Shown one piece after another: positions 42,311 through 52,883 of a stretch of 64,000 nt of DNA. The notes under the pieces were generated by a model, which was not told the DNA's origin, did no database searches, and saw only the letters and a program-made list of their open reading frames with translations. The stretch comes from Candidatus Aminicenantota bacterium (GTDB lineage Bacteria; Acidobacteriota; Aminicenantia; Aminicenantales; Saccharicenantaceae), in assembly GCA_017999365.1 (NCBI GenBank), contig JAGNLW010000005.1, positions 62,001 through 126,000 of the forward strand. The letters are read 5' to 3'. Position 1 is the first letter of the stretch. Each line of letters begins with the position of its first letter. A program made the translations under genes and the position numbers.

Positions 42311-42759
42311 ACAGGGCCGCCGCGGCCCTCCTGGCCGAGTTCTTCGGCCTCGGGCTCGTGCCCCTGGCGCCGGGCACGGCGGCCAGCGCCGTCGCGGCCG
42401 CGGGCTGGATGCTGGCCCTTCGCGGCCTGCCCGGGCCCGTCTATGTCCTCCTCGTCGCCGCGCTCTTCCTGGCCGGCGCGGCCGCGTCGTCCTCCCGAGC
42501 GGCGGAACTCGGACGGACCGATCCGGGCCGGATCGTCGTCGACGAGGTCTGCGGCCAGCTCGTCGCCTCCGCCTTCCTGCCCGGGACCTGGCTCTCGGCC
42601 GGGCTCTCTTTCGCCCTGTTCCGCGTTTTTGATATCATCAAACCTTGGCCCATCCGCCGGTTGGAGCGGCTTCCGGGCGGTTGGGGCATCATGGCCGACG
42701 ACATCGGCGCCGGTCTCGCCGCGGCCGTCCTGGCGCGACTGGCGCTCGCCGTCGTCTGA
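42307..42759 (+). CDS. pgpA: Phosphatidylglycerophosphatase A
   Basis: This 150-aa integral membrane protein of the PgpA family has FGLGLVPLAPGTAAS (residues 13-27), IVVDEVCGQLVA with the conserved metal-binding Asp-Glu, FRVFDIIKPWPIRRLE and GIMADDIGAG. It removes phosphate from phosphatidylglycerophosphate to give phosphatidylglycerol at the inner membrane. The GTG start overlaps the rimO stop. plsY and gpsA, both for phospholipid synthesis, follow in the same operon. Confidence 0.9.
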   Translation: MNRAAAALLAEFFGLGLVPLAPGTAASAVAAAGWMLALRGLPGPVYVLLVAALFLAGAAASSSRAAELGRTDPGRIVVDEVCGQLVASAFLPGTWLSAGLSFALFRVFDIIKPWPIRRLERLPGGWGIMADDIGAGLAAAVLARLALAVV

Positions 42760-42772
42760 GCTTCGGAGGACC

Positions 42773-44029
42773 ATGAAGGCCGAGATCATCGCCGTCGGGT
42801 CGGAATTGCTGACGCCGGACTTCCAGGACACCAACTCGCTCTATCTCACGGCCGGGCTCGACACCCTGGGCATCGCCGTCGCCTTCAAGACCATCGTCGG
42901 CGACGAGGAGCGCGACCTGGCCCGGGCCCTGCGGACGGCCCTCGGCCGGGCCGACGTCGTCCTGTGCATGGGCGGACTCGGCCCGACCGAGGACGACCGG
43001 ACCCGGGAGACCCTGGCCAAGGTCCTCGGGCGCCGGCTCGTCTTCCGGGCGGCCATCCGCGAGCGCATCCGGGCGCGCTTCCGGCGCCGCGGCTGGCCCA
43101 TGACCTCGTCGAACCTCAAGCAGTGCTACGTCATCGAAGGGGCCGAGGTCCTCGAGAATCCCAACGGCACGGCCCCGGGCCAGTGGCTCGAGGCCGGGCG
43201 ACGCCGCGTCGCCCTCCTGCCCGGTCCGCCGCGGGAGATCAAGCCCATGTTCGACGGCCTGGTCCTGCCCCGGCTGGCCGGCCTCGGCCGGGGCTTTGCG
43301 GCGCGGCGCGTTCTGCGGTTGACGGGTCTCGGCGAATCGGCCATGGAAAACCTCCTCCGGCCCGTCTACCGGACGGTCCCGGAAGGCGTGACGGTGACGA
43401 CCCTGGCCGGACCGGGCGAACTCTCCATCCATCTGACCTTCCGGGGCGGGCCGGACAGGGCCGCGGCCGAGGCCCGGCTCGACGGCCTGGAAGCGGCCGT
43501 CGGGCGCGTCCTCGGGCCTTGGATCTACTCCCGCGACGGCTCGGGGCTCGAAACGGTGGTCGGGTCTCTCCTGCGCGAACGGGGCGCGACACTGGCCTGC
43601 GCCGAGTCCTGCACGGGCGGCCTCATCGGCCACCGGCTGACCGAGGTCGCGGGCAGCTCGGCCTATTTCCTGGAGTCCGCGGTCGTCTACGCCAACCGAG
43701 CCAAGGTCCGGCGCCTGGGCGTTCCGGCCCGGCTCATCGAACGGCACGGCGCGGTCAGCGCGCCGGTCGCCCGGGCCATGGCCGCGGGCGTCCGCAAGAC
43801 GGCCGGGGCCGACTACGGGCTGGCCGTCACGGGCGTCGCGGGCCCCGGCGGCGGGACGGCCCGCAAGCCGGTCGGGCTCGTCCACTTCGCCCTGGCCCAC
43901 GCACGGGGGACCGCCGTCGAACGCCACATCTTCGCCGGCGGGCGGAGCGCGATCAAGTTCCAGGCTTCGCAGAAAGCCCTCGACATGCTCAGGAAAGCCC
44001 TTATCAACGGCGCTCCGAAAGCCGTATAA
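42773..44029 (+). CDS. cinA: CinA family nicotinamide-nucleotide amidohydrolase
   Basis: This 418-aa two-domain protein has an N-terminal MoaB/MogA-like (COG1058) domain (AEIIAVGSELLTPDFQDTNS, MGGLGPTEDDRTRE) and a C-terminal PncC domain (ACAESCTGGLIGHRLTEVAG, FLESAVVYANRAK, GVAGPGGGT). The first hydrolyses ADP-ribose-type pyrophosphates and the second deamidates NMN in pyridine nucleotide salvage. GGAGGA precedes the ATG. The pgpA-cinA-thpR order recurs in many bacteria. Confidence 0.92.
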   Translation: MKAEIIAVGSELLTPDFQDTNSLYLTAGLDTLGIAVAFKTIVGDEERDLARALRTALGRADVVLCMGGLGPTEDDRTRETLAKVLGRRLVFRAAIRERIRARFRRRGWPMTSSNLKQCYVIEGAEVLENPNGTAPGQWLEAGRRRVALLPGPPREIKPMFDGLVLPRLAGLGRGFAARRVLRLTGLGESAMENLLRPVYRTVPEGVTVTTLAGPGELSIHLTFRGGPDRAAAEARLDGLEAAVGRVLGPWIYSRDGSGLETVVGSLLRERGATLACAESCTGGLIGHRLTEVAGSSAYFLESAVVYANRAKVRRLGVPARLIERHGAVSAPVARAMAAGVRKTAGADYGLAVTGVAGPGGGTARKPVGLVHFALAHARGTAVERHIFAGGRSAIKFQASQKALDMLRKALINGAPKAV

Positions 44030-44046
44030 TGGGCCCAGGTGATCCT

Positions 44047-44601
44047 ATGCGGGCCTTCATCGCCATCGACCTCGCTCCCGAGATCAAGGCGGTCCTCCGG
44101 GAGCTCGTCCGGGCCCTCCGGGCGACGCGGGCCGACGTCCGCTGGGTCGAGCCGGACGGCATGCACCTGACGCTGAAGTTCCTCGGCGAGATCGACGCCG
44201 CGCGGGCGGACCGCGTCGGGGAGGTCATCGCCGCGACGGCCCGGCGCCATCCGGCCTTCCCTCTCCGTCTCGAGGGCACGGGCGCGTTCCCCGGGGACCG
44301 CGCCCCCCGCGTGTTCTGGGCCGGCGTCGCCGCGGGGCCGGAGCTGGCCGCTCTTCACGGAGACCTCGAGGACGCTCTGTCCGCCGAGGGCTTCGAGCCC
44401 GAAGCGCGGGAGTTCCGGCCGCACCTGACCCTGGGCCGGGTCAAGGGGTCCGGACGGCTCCGGGAGGCCGCGGCCGAGCTCGAGAAGCGGCGCGCCGAGG
44501 CCTTCGGCGCGATGACGGCGCGCCGGATCGCACTCGTCGAGAGCCGCCTCGGCCCCGGCGGCCCCGTCTACCGGATCGTCCACGAAGCGGAGCTCGCATG
44601 A
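44047..44601 (+). CDS. thpR: RNA 2',3'-cyclic phosphodiesterase
   Basis: This 184-aa 2H phosphoesterase has both catalytic HxTx motifs: HLTLKFLGE (residues 39-47) and HLTLGRVKG (about 121-129), plus AFIAIDLAPE at the start. It hydrolyses 2',3'-cyclic phosphate ends of RNA (ThpR/LigT). A TATAAT (44025-44030) overlaps the cinA stop and may give an internal promoter; no strong ribosome binding site precedes the ATG. plsY overlaps its end. Confidence 0.9.
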   Translation: MRAFIAIDLAPEIKAVLRELVRALRATRADVRWVEPDGMHLTLKFLGEIDAARADRVGEVIAATARRHPAFPLRLEGTGAFPGDRAPRVFWAGVAAGPELAALHGDLEDALSAEGFEPEAREFRPHLTLGRVKGSGRLREAAAELEKRRAEAFGAMTARRIALVESRLGPGGPVYRIVHEAELA

Positions 44602-45188
44602 ATGCCTTGATCGTCCTGGCCTCCTATCTTCTCGGGTCCGTCCCCTCGGGCTACCTCATGGTCCGCTGGACGGGCCGCAAGGATGTCCGCGACTACGGCA
44701 GCCGGAGCACGGGGGCGACCAACGTCCTCCGCGTCGGCGGCTGGAAGACGGCCCTGCCCGTGGCCCTCTTCGACGTCCTCAAGGGCTTCCTGCCGGTCTT
44801 CCTGGCCGGCAAGCTCACGGGCGACCCGCTCCTCGCGGCCCTCTGCGGCGCGGCGGCCGTCGTCGGCCACTGCTTCCCGTTCGCCATCGGCTTCCGCGGC
44901 GGCAAGGGCGTGGCCACCGCGCTCGGCGCCTTCGCCGCCATCGCCGCGGTCCCCGTGCTCGCCAGCGCCGGCGTCTTCCTCGTCGTCGTGGCCCTCACCC
45001 GCTACGTCTCTCTCGGCTCGGTCCTGGCCGCCCTGGTCTATCCGGCCGTGTTCTTGGCCGCCGGCGGGCGCGGGGACGTGGCCCTGGTCTGCGCCGGCCT
45101 GGCCGTCCTGATCGTCCTCCGCCACCGGGCCAACATCGCCCGCCTCCTCGAAGGCACGGAGAGGAAGCTCGGGGAGAAGGCGTCGTGA
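44598..45188 (+). CDS. plsY: Acyl-phosphate:glycerol-3-phosphate acyltransferase
   Basis: This 196-aa membrane protein with about five helices has the PlsY motifs: YLLGSVPSGYLMVR (residues 10-23), GSRSTGATNVLRVGG, GHCFPFAIGFRGGKGVATAL and RHRANIARLLEGTE. It acylates glycerol-3-phosphate from acyl-phosphate, the first step of phospholipid synthesis. The next gene supplies glycerol-3-phosphate (gpsA). It overlaps both neighbours by 4 nt. Confidence 0.95.
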   Translation: MNALIVLASYLLGSVPSGYLMVRWTGRKDVRDYGSRSTGATNVLRVGGWKTALPVALFDVLKGFLPVFLAGKLTGDPLLAALCGAAAVVGHCFPFAIGFRGGKGVATALGAFAAIAAVPVLASAGVFLVVVALTRYVSLGSVLAALVYPAVFLAAGGRGDVALVCAGLAVLIVLRHRANIARLLEGTERKLGEKAS

Positions 45189-46180
45189 GGGCGGCCGTCA
45201 TCGGCGGCGGCAGCTGGGGCTCGGCCTTCGCCCGCTACCTCGGCTCTCTCGGCATCCCCACCCGGCTGTGGATCCGGGAGCCGGACGTCCTGGCGGAAAC
45301 CCGCCGGACCGGGGAGAACGCGGCCTTCCTGCCCGGCTTCAAATTCCCGTCCGCAGTCGAGTTCTCCGACGACCTCCGGGAGACCGCGGCTTACGGCGAG
45401 CTCATCTTCATCGCCGTCCCGTCCGATTTCTGCCGGTCCGTCTACGGCCGGATTGCGCCGGTCCTCGACCGGGACCGGACCGTGGTCAGCCTGACCAAGG
45501 GCTTCGACAAGCGGACCCTGATGCGCATGAGCCAGGTCATGGAGGAGGTCTTCCGCCCGCCCGTCCGGCCGCGGCTGGCCGTCCTCTCCGGACCGAGCTT
45601 CGCCCGCGAAGTCGCCGCGGGCAACCCCACGGCCCTGGTCGTGGCCTCCCGCGAGCCGGCCGCCGCCCGCGAGGTCCAGCAGGCGGTCTCGAGCGAGAGC
45701 ATCCGGGCCTACACCTCGTCGGACGTCACCGGCGTCGAGGTGGCGGGAGCCCTGAAGAACGTCGTGGCCATCGCCGCCGGCATCACCGACGCCATGGCCT
45801 TCGGCCTGAACACCCGGTCGGCCCTCATCACCCGCGGCTTGGTCGAGATCACCAACCTCGGCCTGGCCCTGGGCGCCCGGCGCGAGACCTTCTCGGGCCT
45901 GGCCGGCATGGGCGACCTCATCCTGACCTGCACGGGCGAGATCAGCCGCAACCATCGCGTCGGCCAGGGGCTCGGACGGGGCCGGAAGCTGGCCGAGATC
46001 CTGGCCGGGACGCGCATGGTCGCCGAGGGCGTCCATACGACCGTGACGGCCCGGCGCATCGCCCGGGCGCTCGGCGTGGAGATGCCCATCTCCGAGCAGA
46101 TCTACCAGGTCCTCTACCGGGGCAAGGAGCCCCGCAAGGCCGTGGCCGAGCTGATGACCCGGACCCTCAAGGCGGAATGA
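45185..46180 (+). CDS. gpsA: Glycerol-3-phosphate dehydrogenase [NAD(P)+]
   Basis: This 331-aa enzyme has the Rossmann motif VIGGGSWGSAFA, SLTKGFD, SGPSFAREVAAGNPTALV, the catalytic Lys in VAGALKNVVAIAAGI and FSGLAGMGDLILTCTGEISRN with GQGLGRG. It reduces dihydroxyacetone phosphate to glycerol-3-phosphate for PlsY. The GTG start overlaps plsY (GTGA). Confidence 0.95.
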   Translation: MRAAVIGGGSWGSAFARYLGSLGIPTRLWIREPDVLAETRRTGENAAFLPGFKFPSAVEFSDDLRETAAYGELIFIAVPSDFCRSVYGRIAPVLDRDRTVVSLTKGFDKRTLMRMSQVMEEVFRPPVRPRLAVLSGPSFAREVAAGNPTALVVASREPAAAREVQQAVSSESIRAYTSSDVTGVEVAGALKNVVAIAAGITDAMAFGLNTRSALITRGLVEITNLGLALGARRETFSGLAGMGDLILTCTGEISRNHRVGQGLGRGRKLAEILAGTRMVAEGVHTTVTARRIARALGVEMPISEQIYQVLYRGKEPRKAVAELMTRTLKAE

Positions 46181-46212
46181 CGGGCGGTGACCCCACGACA
46201 AGGAGAACACGG

Positions 46213-46980
46213 ATGAGAGCCAAAGCCATCGTCGTCCTGATCCTCACGGCTTCGCTGTCCTTCTGCGCCTCGAAACAGGTCAGGATCCAGAAGGCCCGGG
46301 AGAAGGACCCCAAGTACCAGTACAACGTCGGGCTGTTCCACCTCAACCAGGGCAACGTCGAGGAGTCCGTCAAGTACTTCGTCAAGTCCCTGTCGCTCGA
46401 CACCCGCTTCTATCTGTCTTGGAACGCCCTCGGCCTGGCCCACTCCATGCGCGGCCGCCTCGACGAGTCCGTCAAGGCCTACCTCAAGTGCCTGGAGATC
46501 AATCCCCAATTCTATGAGGCCCACAACAACCTGGGCACCGTCTACGACCGCATGGGCCGGTTCGACCAGGCCGAGACCGAGTGGAAGGCGGCGCTGCAGG
46601 ACCCCCTCAATCAGAGCCGGGAGCTCGCCTACACCAACCTGGCCCGCCTGTACATCGTCCAGGACCGTCTCGACGAGGCCTTCGACAGCGTCCAAAGGGC
46701 CATCCAGATCCAGCCGCGCCTGGCCATGGCCCACAATCTCCGGGGGCAGGTCTACGAGAAGAGGAACAACCTCGTCGAAGCCGTCGCCTCCTACGAGGCC
46801 GCGGTCAAGATCGTGCCGGACGACGTGCTGTTCAATTACAACCTGGGCGTGGCCTATTTCAAGACGACGGAATACGGCAAGGCCAGGGAGGCGTTCCTGA
46901 AGATCCAGTCCCGGGTCACCGACCCCGACATCCGGGACGCCATCAGCCGCTACCTGCGGCTGATCGGGGCCCAGCGCTGA
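46213..46980 (+). CDS. TPR lipoprotein (PilF/PilW-like)
   Basis: This 255-aa protein has a lipoprotein signal (IVVLILTASLSFC, Cys at 18), then about five tetratricopeptide repeats from residue 35 (YNVGLFHLNQGNVEESVKYF; ALGLAHSMRGRLDESVKAYL; NLGTVYDRMGRFDQAETEWK and so on). The layout is that of PilF/PilW pilotins for the type IV pilus secretin, but no pilus genes are seen here, so the role is open: an envelope scaffold of some kind. AAGGAG lies upstream and it is the last gene of the asnS operon. Confidence 0.82.
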   Translation: MRAKAIVVLILTASLSFCASKQVRIQKAREKDPKYQYNVGLFHLNQGNVEESVKYFVKSLSLDTRFYLSWNALGLAHSMRGRLDESVKAYLKCLEINPQFYEAHNNLGTVYDRMGRFDQAETEWKAALQDPLNQSRELAYTNLARLYIVQDRLDEAFDSVQRAIQIQPRLAMAHNLRGQVYEKRNNLVEAVASYEAAVKIVPDDVLFNYNLGVAYFKTTEYGKAREAFLKIQSRVTDPDIRDAISRYLRLIGAQR

Positions 46981-46994
46981 GGCCGGGCCGCCGC

Positions 46995-48374
<1,380 letters not shown>

Positions 48375-48385
48375 CTACGCCAGGC

Positions 48386-49723
48386 ATGAAGAGAACGGCC
48401 GCTCTCCTCGTCTTTTTCGCCTTCTCCTTCGCCGCGGCCCCTCGGGTTCCGGCCCAGGGCCCCGCCCCCGCCTCGCCGCCCTTCCGCGTCCAGGACTACC
48501 GCCTGCGCAACGGCCTCCGCGTCGTCCTGTCCGAGGACGCCCGGCTCCCGCTGGTGACGGTGGCCGTGGCCTACGGCGCCGGGACGCTGAGGGAGAAGCC
48601 CGGCCAGGAAGGACTGGCCTACCTCCTCGAGAACCTCATGTTCCAGGGCTCGGAGAACGTCCCTCCCCTCCAGCACGTCGGCTTCGTCCAGAAGGTCGGC
48701 GGCGAGCTCAACGCGACGACGACCGTGGACAAGGCCCTGTTCTACGAGACCCTGCCCGCCAACTATCTGGCCTTGGCCCTGTGGCTCGAATCGGACCGCA
48801 TGAGGTCCCTGGCCCTGGCCCCGGCGGCCATCGAGCGGACCCGGACCGACCTGCTCGAGGCCCACCGAAGCCGCCAGGCCGCCGACCCGTTCTTCGGGAC
48901 CTTCGCCGCTTTCGACTCCCTGCTCTTCCCGGACGACCTCTACGGCCGGCCGCTGCTCGGAACGGGCGACGGGCTGATGAAGCTCTCCGAGCCCGAGATC
49001 GCCGCCTTCCGCCGGGCCTATTACGTCCCCAACAACGCGGCCCTGGTCATCGTCGGCGACATCGACGCCGGCCGGGCCCGTGAGCTGGTGGCGCGGTATT
49101 TCGAGACGGTCCCGCCGGGCGCCGACGTGCCCACGCCTCCCCGCCCGGTCTTCGACCGCCCCAACGACGCCGTCGTCCGCACGGTCCCCATCGGGACGGA
49201 CGGGGCCGGCTTCCACATGGGCTATCGCTTCTTCCCCTTCCAACCCGGGGAGATCTACGCCCTGCGCGTCCTCGAATACCTCCTGGCCGAAGGCGAGACC
49301 TCCCGCCTGCGGGACCGCCTCGTCCGCAAGGACCGCCTGGCCCGGCACTTCAGCGCGTCCGTGGATTCCCGGTTGAGCATCGCCGCCCTGAAGTTCTTCT
49401 GCCTCGGCAACAACCGGGTCATGGCCGACCGGTCCCAGCGGGCCATCCTCTCGGAGCTCGACAAGCTGAAGACCAACGCCATCTCCATGGACGAGATCAA
49501 CCGGGCCAAGCGCCGGTTCAAGCGGGACTACCTCGACCGCCTGTCGACCAACCTGGGCCGGGCCCTGTTCCTCGTCGACGCCGCGTTCTCCGGGGCGCCC
49601 CTCGACGACCTCGGCGCCGAGCTGGACCGCTATCTCGGCGTCGGCCCGCTGTCCGTCCAGGCGTTCGTCGCCAAGTATTTCATCCCCCAGAACAGGGTCG
49701 TCCTGGAGCTGGAGGGCCGATGA
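48386..49723 (+). CDS. M16-like peptidase homologue with degenerate zinc motif
   Basis: This 445-aa protein has a signal peptide (RTAALLVFFAFSFAAAPRV) and two M16 (insulinase-like) half-domains: RLRNGLRVVLSEDARLPLVT, then VGGELNATTTVDKALFYETL. Where active subunits have HxxEH, this protein has YLLEN (Tyr79-Asn83): the Glu is kept but both zinc His residues are replaced. It also keeps YVPNNAALVIVGD. It is therefore probably not a zinc protease by itself. It is followed by a second M16-like gene (4-nt overlap), also without the motif. It may be a periplasmic binding or structural complex. Confidence 0.85.
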   Translation: MKRTAALLVFFAFSFAAAPRVPAQGPAPASPPFRVQDYRLRNGLRVVLSEDARLPLVTVAVAYGAGTLREKPGQEGLAYLLENLMFQGSENVPPLQHVGFVQKVGGELNATTTVDKALFYETLPANYLALALWLESDRMRSLALAPAAIERTRTDLLEAHRSRQAADPFFGTFAAFDSLLFPDDLYGRPLLGTGDGLMKLSEPEIAAFRRAYYVPNNAALVIVGDIDAGRARELVARYFETVPPGADVPTPPRPVFDRPNDAVVRTVPIGTDGAGFHMGYRFFPFQPGEIYALRVLEYLLAEGETSRLRDRLVRKDRLARHFSASVDSRLSIAALKFFCLGNNRVMADRSQRAILSELDKLKTNAISMDEINRAKRRFKRDYLDRLSTNLGRALFLVDAAFSGAPLDDLGAELDRYLGVGPLSVQAFVAKYFIPQNRVVLELEGR

Positions 49724-51195
49724 GACCCGCGGGCGTTCCGCCGGCCCGGACCGCGCTGGCCGCGGCCGCCGTCCTCGCGGCGCTCTGGGCCCCCGGCCCG
49801 GCCGGGGCCCAGGAGCGTTTCCGCCGCACCCCGCCGCCGCCGGACCCCCGGCCGCTCGAGCTCCGCCTGCCGGCCGTCGAGCGGACCGTCCTGCCCAACG
49901 GGCTGACCGTGGCCGTGGCCGTCCGGCCGGGGGTCCCGCTCGTCACCCTCCAACTCGTCATCCGGGCCGGCGAGGCCGACGCCCCGCCCGAGCGGCCCGC
50001 CGTGGCCACGGCCGCGGCCCGCCTCATCGGCCGGGGCACCAAGATGCTCTCGGCCGATTACCTCCAGAACAGCATCGAGGCCATCGGCGCCGATCTCCGC
50101 GTGACCGTCCTCATGGACTACACCGTCCTGACCATGCACGTCCTCGAGGAATACCTGGACCGGGCTTTCTACCTTCTGCGCCTGATCACCCTCGAGGCCC
50201 TGTTCACCGAACGTGAGCTCGGGGCCGTCCGCCGGACGCTCTACTGGGAGCTCTTCGAACGGAAGAAGGACCCCGAGGTCCTGGCCTGGAGCCAGCTCCT
50301 GCGGCTCCTGTTCGCCGGCCACGCCTACGCCACCGGGACCTACGCCGAAGACGTCATCAAGTACATCACCGTCCGGGACGTGACCGCCTTCTACGACCGT
50401 TTCTACCGGCCGGGCAACGCCGCGGTCCTCGTCTCGGGCCCGGTCGACGCGGACACCGTGCGCCAGCGCGTCGAGGGCCACTTCGGGGCCTGGGCCGGTC
50501 CGGCGCCCGGCCGGCCGGCCGCCGCCCGCCCCCCCGGGAACGACCGGGAACGGATCTGCTTCGTCGAATCGCCCGACGCCCCCGAAGCCACCATCTTCGC
50601 CGGCAACGTCATCATGGACTCCTACGATCCCGAGTTCTTCCCCTTCCTCGTCCTCAAACAGATCCTCGGCGGGACGACCCGGGCCCGCCTGTTCATGAAC
50701 CTGCGCGAGACGCGGGGGTACGCCTACTACGCCTTCAGCGAAACCGAGTTCTTCCGTTCGTGCGGCGTCTACTGGGCCCGGGCCCGGGTCCGGCCGGACT
50801 CCGTCGGGCCGGCCGTCCGCGAGATCCTCCGCGAGATCTCGGCCATGGCCGCGGAGCCGGCCTCGCCCGCGGAGATCGAGGAGGCCAAGGCCTTCCTCAT
50901 CGGCAACCTGCCCCTGCGCTTCGAGACGGCCGCGGGCTTCGCGGACTGGATGGCCCGGTACGTCGCCCTGTCCCTCGACGATGGCCAATGGGACCGGGGC
51001 CCGGAGAGGTTCCAGCGGGTCGACGCCGGCCGGGTCTGGGAGACGGCCCGCCGGCACCTCGGCGCCAAGCCCCTCGTCGTCGTCGTCGGGCGGCCCGACG
51101 GACTGCCCGCCCTCCTCGAGGCCTTCGACGCCGTCGAGGTCTACGACGCCGCCGGCGCCCTCAAGTACACCGCCCGCAAAGGAGTCGGACCATGA
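49720..51195 (+). CDS. M16-like peptidase homologue, inactive-type subunit
   Basis: This 491-aa protein has a signal peptide (RTALAAAAVLAALWAPGPAGA) and M16 folds starting at TVLPNGLTVAVAVRPGVPLV. The HxxEH position reads TAAAR, so no zinc site exists. The C-terminal half keeps the substrate-binding Arg/Tyr pair in MNLRETRGYAYYAFSE, as in the usual non-catalytic partner of bacterial M16 heterodimers. Its expected catalytic partner, encoded just upstream, is itself degenerate. It overlaps ftcD at the 3' end. Confidence 0.85.
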   Translation: MRPAGVPPARTALAAAAVLAALWAPGPAGAQERFRRTPPPPDPRPLELRLPAVERTVLPNGLTVAVAVRPGVPLVTLQLVIRAGEADAPPERPAVATAAARLIGRGTKMLSADYLQNSIEAIGADLRVTVLMDYTVLTMHVLEEYLDRAFYLLRLITLEALFTERELGAVRRTLYWELFERKKDPEVLAWSQLLRLLFAGHAYATGTYAEDVIKYITVRDVTAFYDRFYRPGNAAVLVSGPVDADTVRQRVEGHFGAWAGPAPGRPAAARPPGNDRERICFVESPDAPEATIFAGNVIMDSYDPEFFPFLVLKQILGGTTRARLFMNLRETRGYAYYAFSETEFFRSCGVYWARARVRPDSVGPAVREILREISAMAAEPASPAEIEEAKAFLIGNLPLRFETAAGFADWMARYVALSLDDGQWDRGPERFQRVDAGRVWETARRHLGAKPLVVVVGRPDGLPALLEAFDAVEVYDAAGALKYTARKGVGP

Positions 51196-52871
51196 AGCTC
51201 GTCGAATGCGTCCCCAATTTCAGCGAAGGCCGCGACCTCGAGAAGATCAAAGCCATCACCCGGGAGATCGAGGCCGTCGCCGGGGTCAGGCTCCTCGACG
51301 TCGATCCGGGGGCTTCGACCAACCGGACCGTGGTGACCTTCATCGGCCCCCCCGACGCCGTCGCGGAGGCCGCGTTCCGGGCCGTCGCCCGGGCGGCCGA
51401 GGTCATCGACATGCGGACCCACAAGGGCGCCCACAGCCGGGTCGGGGCGACCGACGTCTGCCCGTTCGTGCCCGTCTCCGGAGTGACCATGGAGGACTGC
51501 GTCGCCCTGGCCGAGGCCCTTGGGGCCCGGGTCGCCGCCGAGCTGGGCATCCCGGTCTACCTCTACGAGGCGGCCGCCCGGCGGCCCGAGCGCCGCAACC
51601 TGGCCACCGTCCGGGCCGGCGAGTACGAGGGCCTGCCGGACAAGCTCAAGGACCCGCGCTGGGCGCCCGACTTCGGGGACCCGGTCTTCAATCCCAAGTC
51701 CGGCGCCACGGTCATCGGCGCCCGCGAGTTCCTCATCGCCTACAACATCGATCTCAACACCCGGGACCGCAAGCTGGCCCACGAGATCGCCCTGAGCCTG
51801 CGCGAGAGCGGGCGGGCCAAGCGCGACAAGGACGGCAACGTCGTCAAGGACAAGCGGGGCCGCACCGTCAAGATCCCCGGCAAGTTCAAGGAGGTCAAGT
51901 CCGTCGGCTGGTACGTCGAGGACTACGGCCTGGCCCAGATCTCGGTCAACTTCACGAACTACAAGGTGACGCCCATCCACGCCGTCTTCGACGAGGCCCG
52001 CCGGTTAGCGGCCAAGCTCGGCTTGCGGGTGACGGGCAGCGAGCTCGTCGGGCTCATCCCCAAGGAGGCCCTGCTCATGGCCGGCCGCCACTACCTGGCG
52101 AAACAGGGCAAGAGCCCCGGGGTCCCCGAGGCCGAGCTCGTCCGGACGGCCGTCCGCTCCCTCGGGCTGGGCGACGTCGTGCCCTTCGATCCCGACAAGA
52201 AGATCATCGAATACCAGTTCCGGGAGGCCGGGCCGTCACTCGCGGCCATGACCCTGCGCGGCTTCGCCGACGAGCTGTCCATGGATTCTCCCGCTCCCGG
52301 CGGCGGCAGCGTCGCCGCCCTGTGCGGGGCCCTGTCGGCGGCGCTCGCGGCCATGGTCGCCAACCTGACGGTCGGCAAAAAGGGCTACGAAGCCGTCGCC
52401 GAGGAGATGACCGCCACGGCCGTCCGCGGCCAGACGCTCAAGGACGCCCTGCTCGAGGCGGTCGACCGCGACACCCGGGCCTTCAACAAGGTCATGGACG
52501 CCTTCCGGCTGCCCAAGGCGACGCCCGAGCAGGCGGCCGAGAAGGAACGGGCCCTGGAGGCCGCCAACAAGGAGGCCACCTTGGTGCCGCTCGAGGTCCT
52601 GGAACAAGCGGTCCAGGCCGTCGCCCTGGCCAAGGCCGCGGCCGCCAAAGGCAACCGGAACTCGGTCAGCGACGCCGGCGTGGCCGGGCTCGTCGGCTGG
52701 GCCGCCGGAGAAGGCGCCTACGACAACATCCTCATCAACCTGGGGTCCATCAGGGACGCGGCCTTCGGAGCGAGGGTCAGGAAACGGGCGTCGGCCCTCC
52801 GGAAGTCCCTGGATCGCGACGCCAAAGCGGTCCGTGCTTCCGTGGCCAAGGCTCTTGCCTCGGCCGGTTGA
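51192..52871 (+). CDS. ftcD: Bifunctional glutamate formimidoyltransferase / formimidoyl-THF cyclodeaminase
   Basis: This 559-aa fusion has the formiminotransferase domain (residues 1-330; VECVPNFSEGRDLEKIKAI, HKGAHSRVGATDVCPFVPV) joined to a cyclodeaminase domain (about 350-559; DSPAPGGGSVAALCGALSA). It transfers the formimino group of formiminoglutamate to tetrahydrofolate and converts it to methenyl-THF plus ammonia, the last step of histidine breakdown in many anaerobes. hutH, hutU and hutI are not in the window. An insert RAKRDKDGNVVKDKRGRTVK (about 212-231) is unusually basic. The ATG overlaps the preceding stop. Confidence 0.93.
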   Translation: MKLVECVPNFSEGRDLEKIKAITREIEAVAGVRLLDVDPGASTNRTVVTFIGPPDAVAEAAFRAVARAAEVIDMRTHKGAHSRVGATDVCPFVPVSGVTMEDCVALAEALGARVAAELGIPVYLYEAAARRPERRNLATVRAGEYEGLPDKLKDPRWAPDFGDPVFNPKSGATVIGAREFLIAYNIDLNTRDRKLAHEIALSLRESGRAKRDKDGNVVKDKRGRTVKIPGKFKEVKSVGWYVEDYGLAQISVNFTNYKVTPIHAVFDEARRLAAKLGLRVTGSELVGLIPKEALLMAGRHYLAKQGKSPGVPEAELVRTAVRSLGLGDVVPFDPDKKIIEYQFREAGPSLAAMTLRGFADELSMDSPAPGGGSVAALCGALSAALAAMVANLTVGKKGYEAVAEEMTATAVRGQTLKDALLEAVDRDTRAFNKVMDAFRLPKATPEQAAEKERALEAANKEATLVPLEVLEQAVQAVALAKAAAAKGNRNSVSDAGVAGLVGWAAGEGAYDNILINLGSIRDAAFGARVRKRASALRKSLDRDAKAVRASVAKALASAG

Positions 52872-52883
52872 GCGGTTCCCCGC

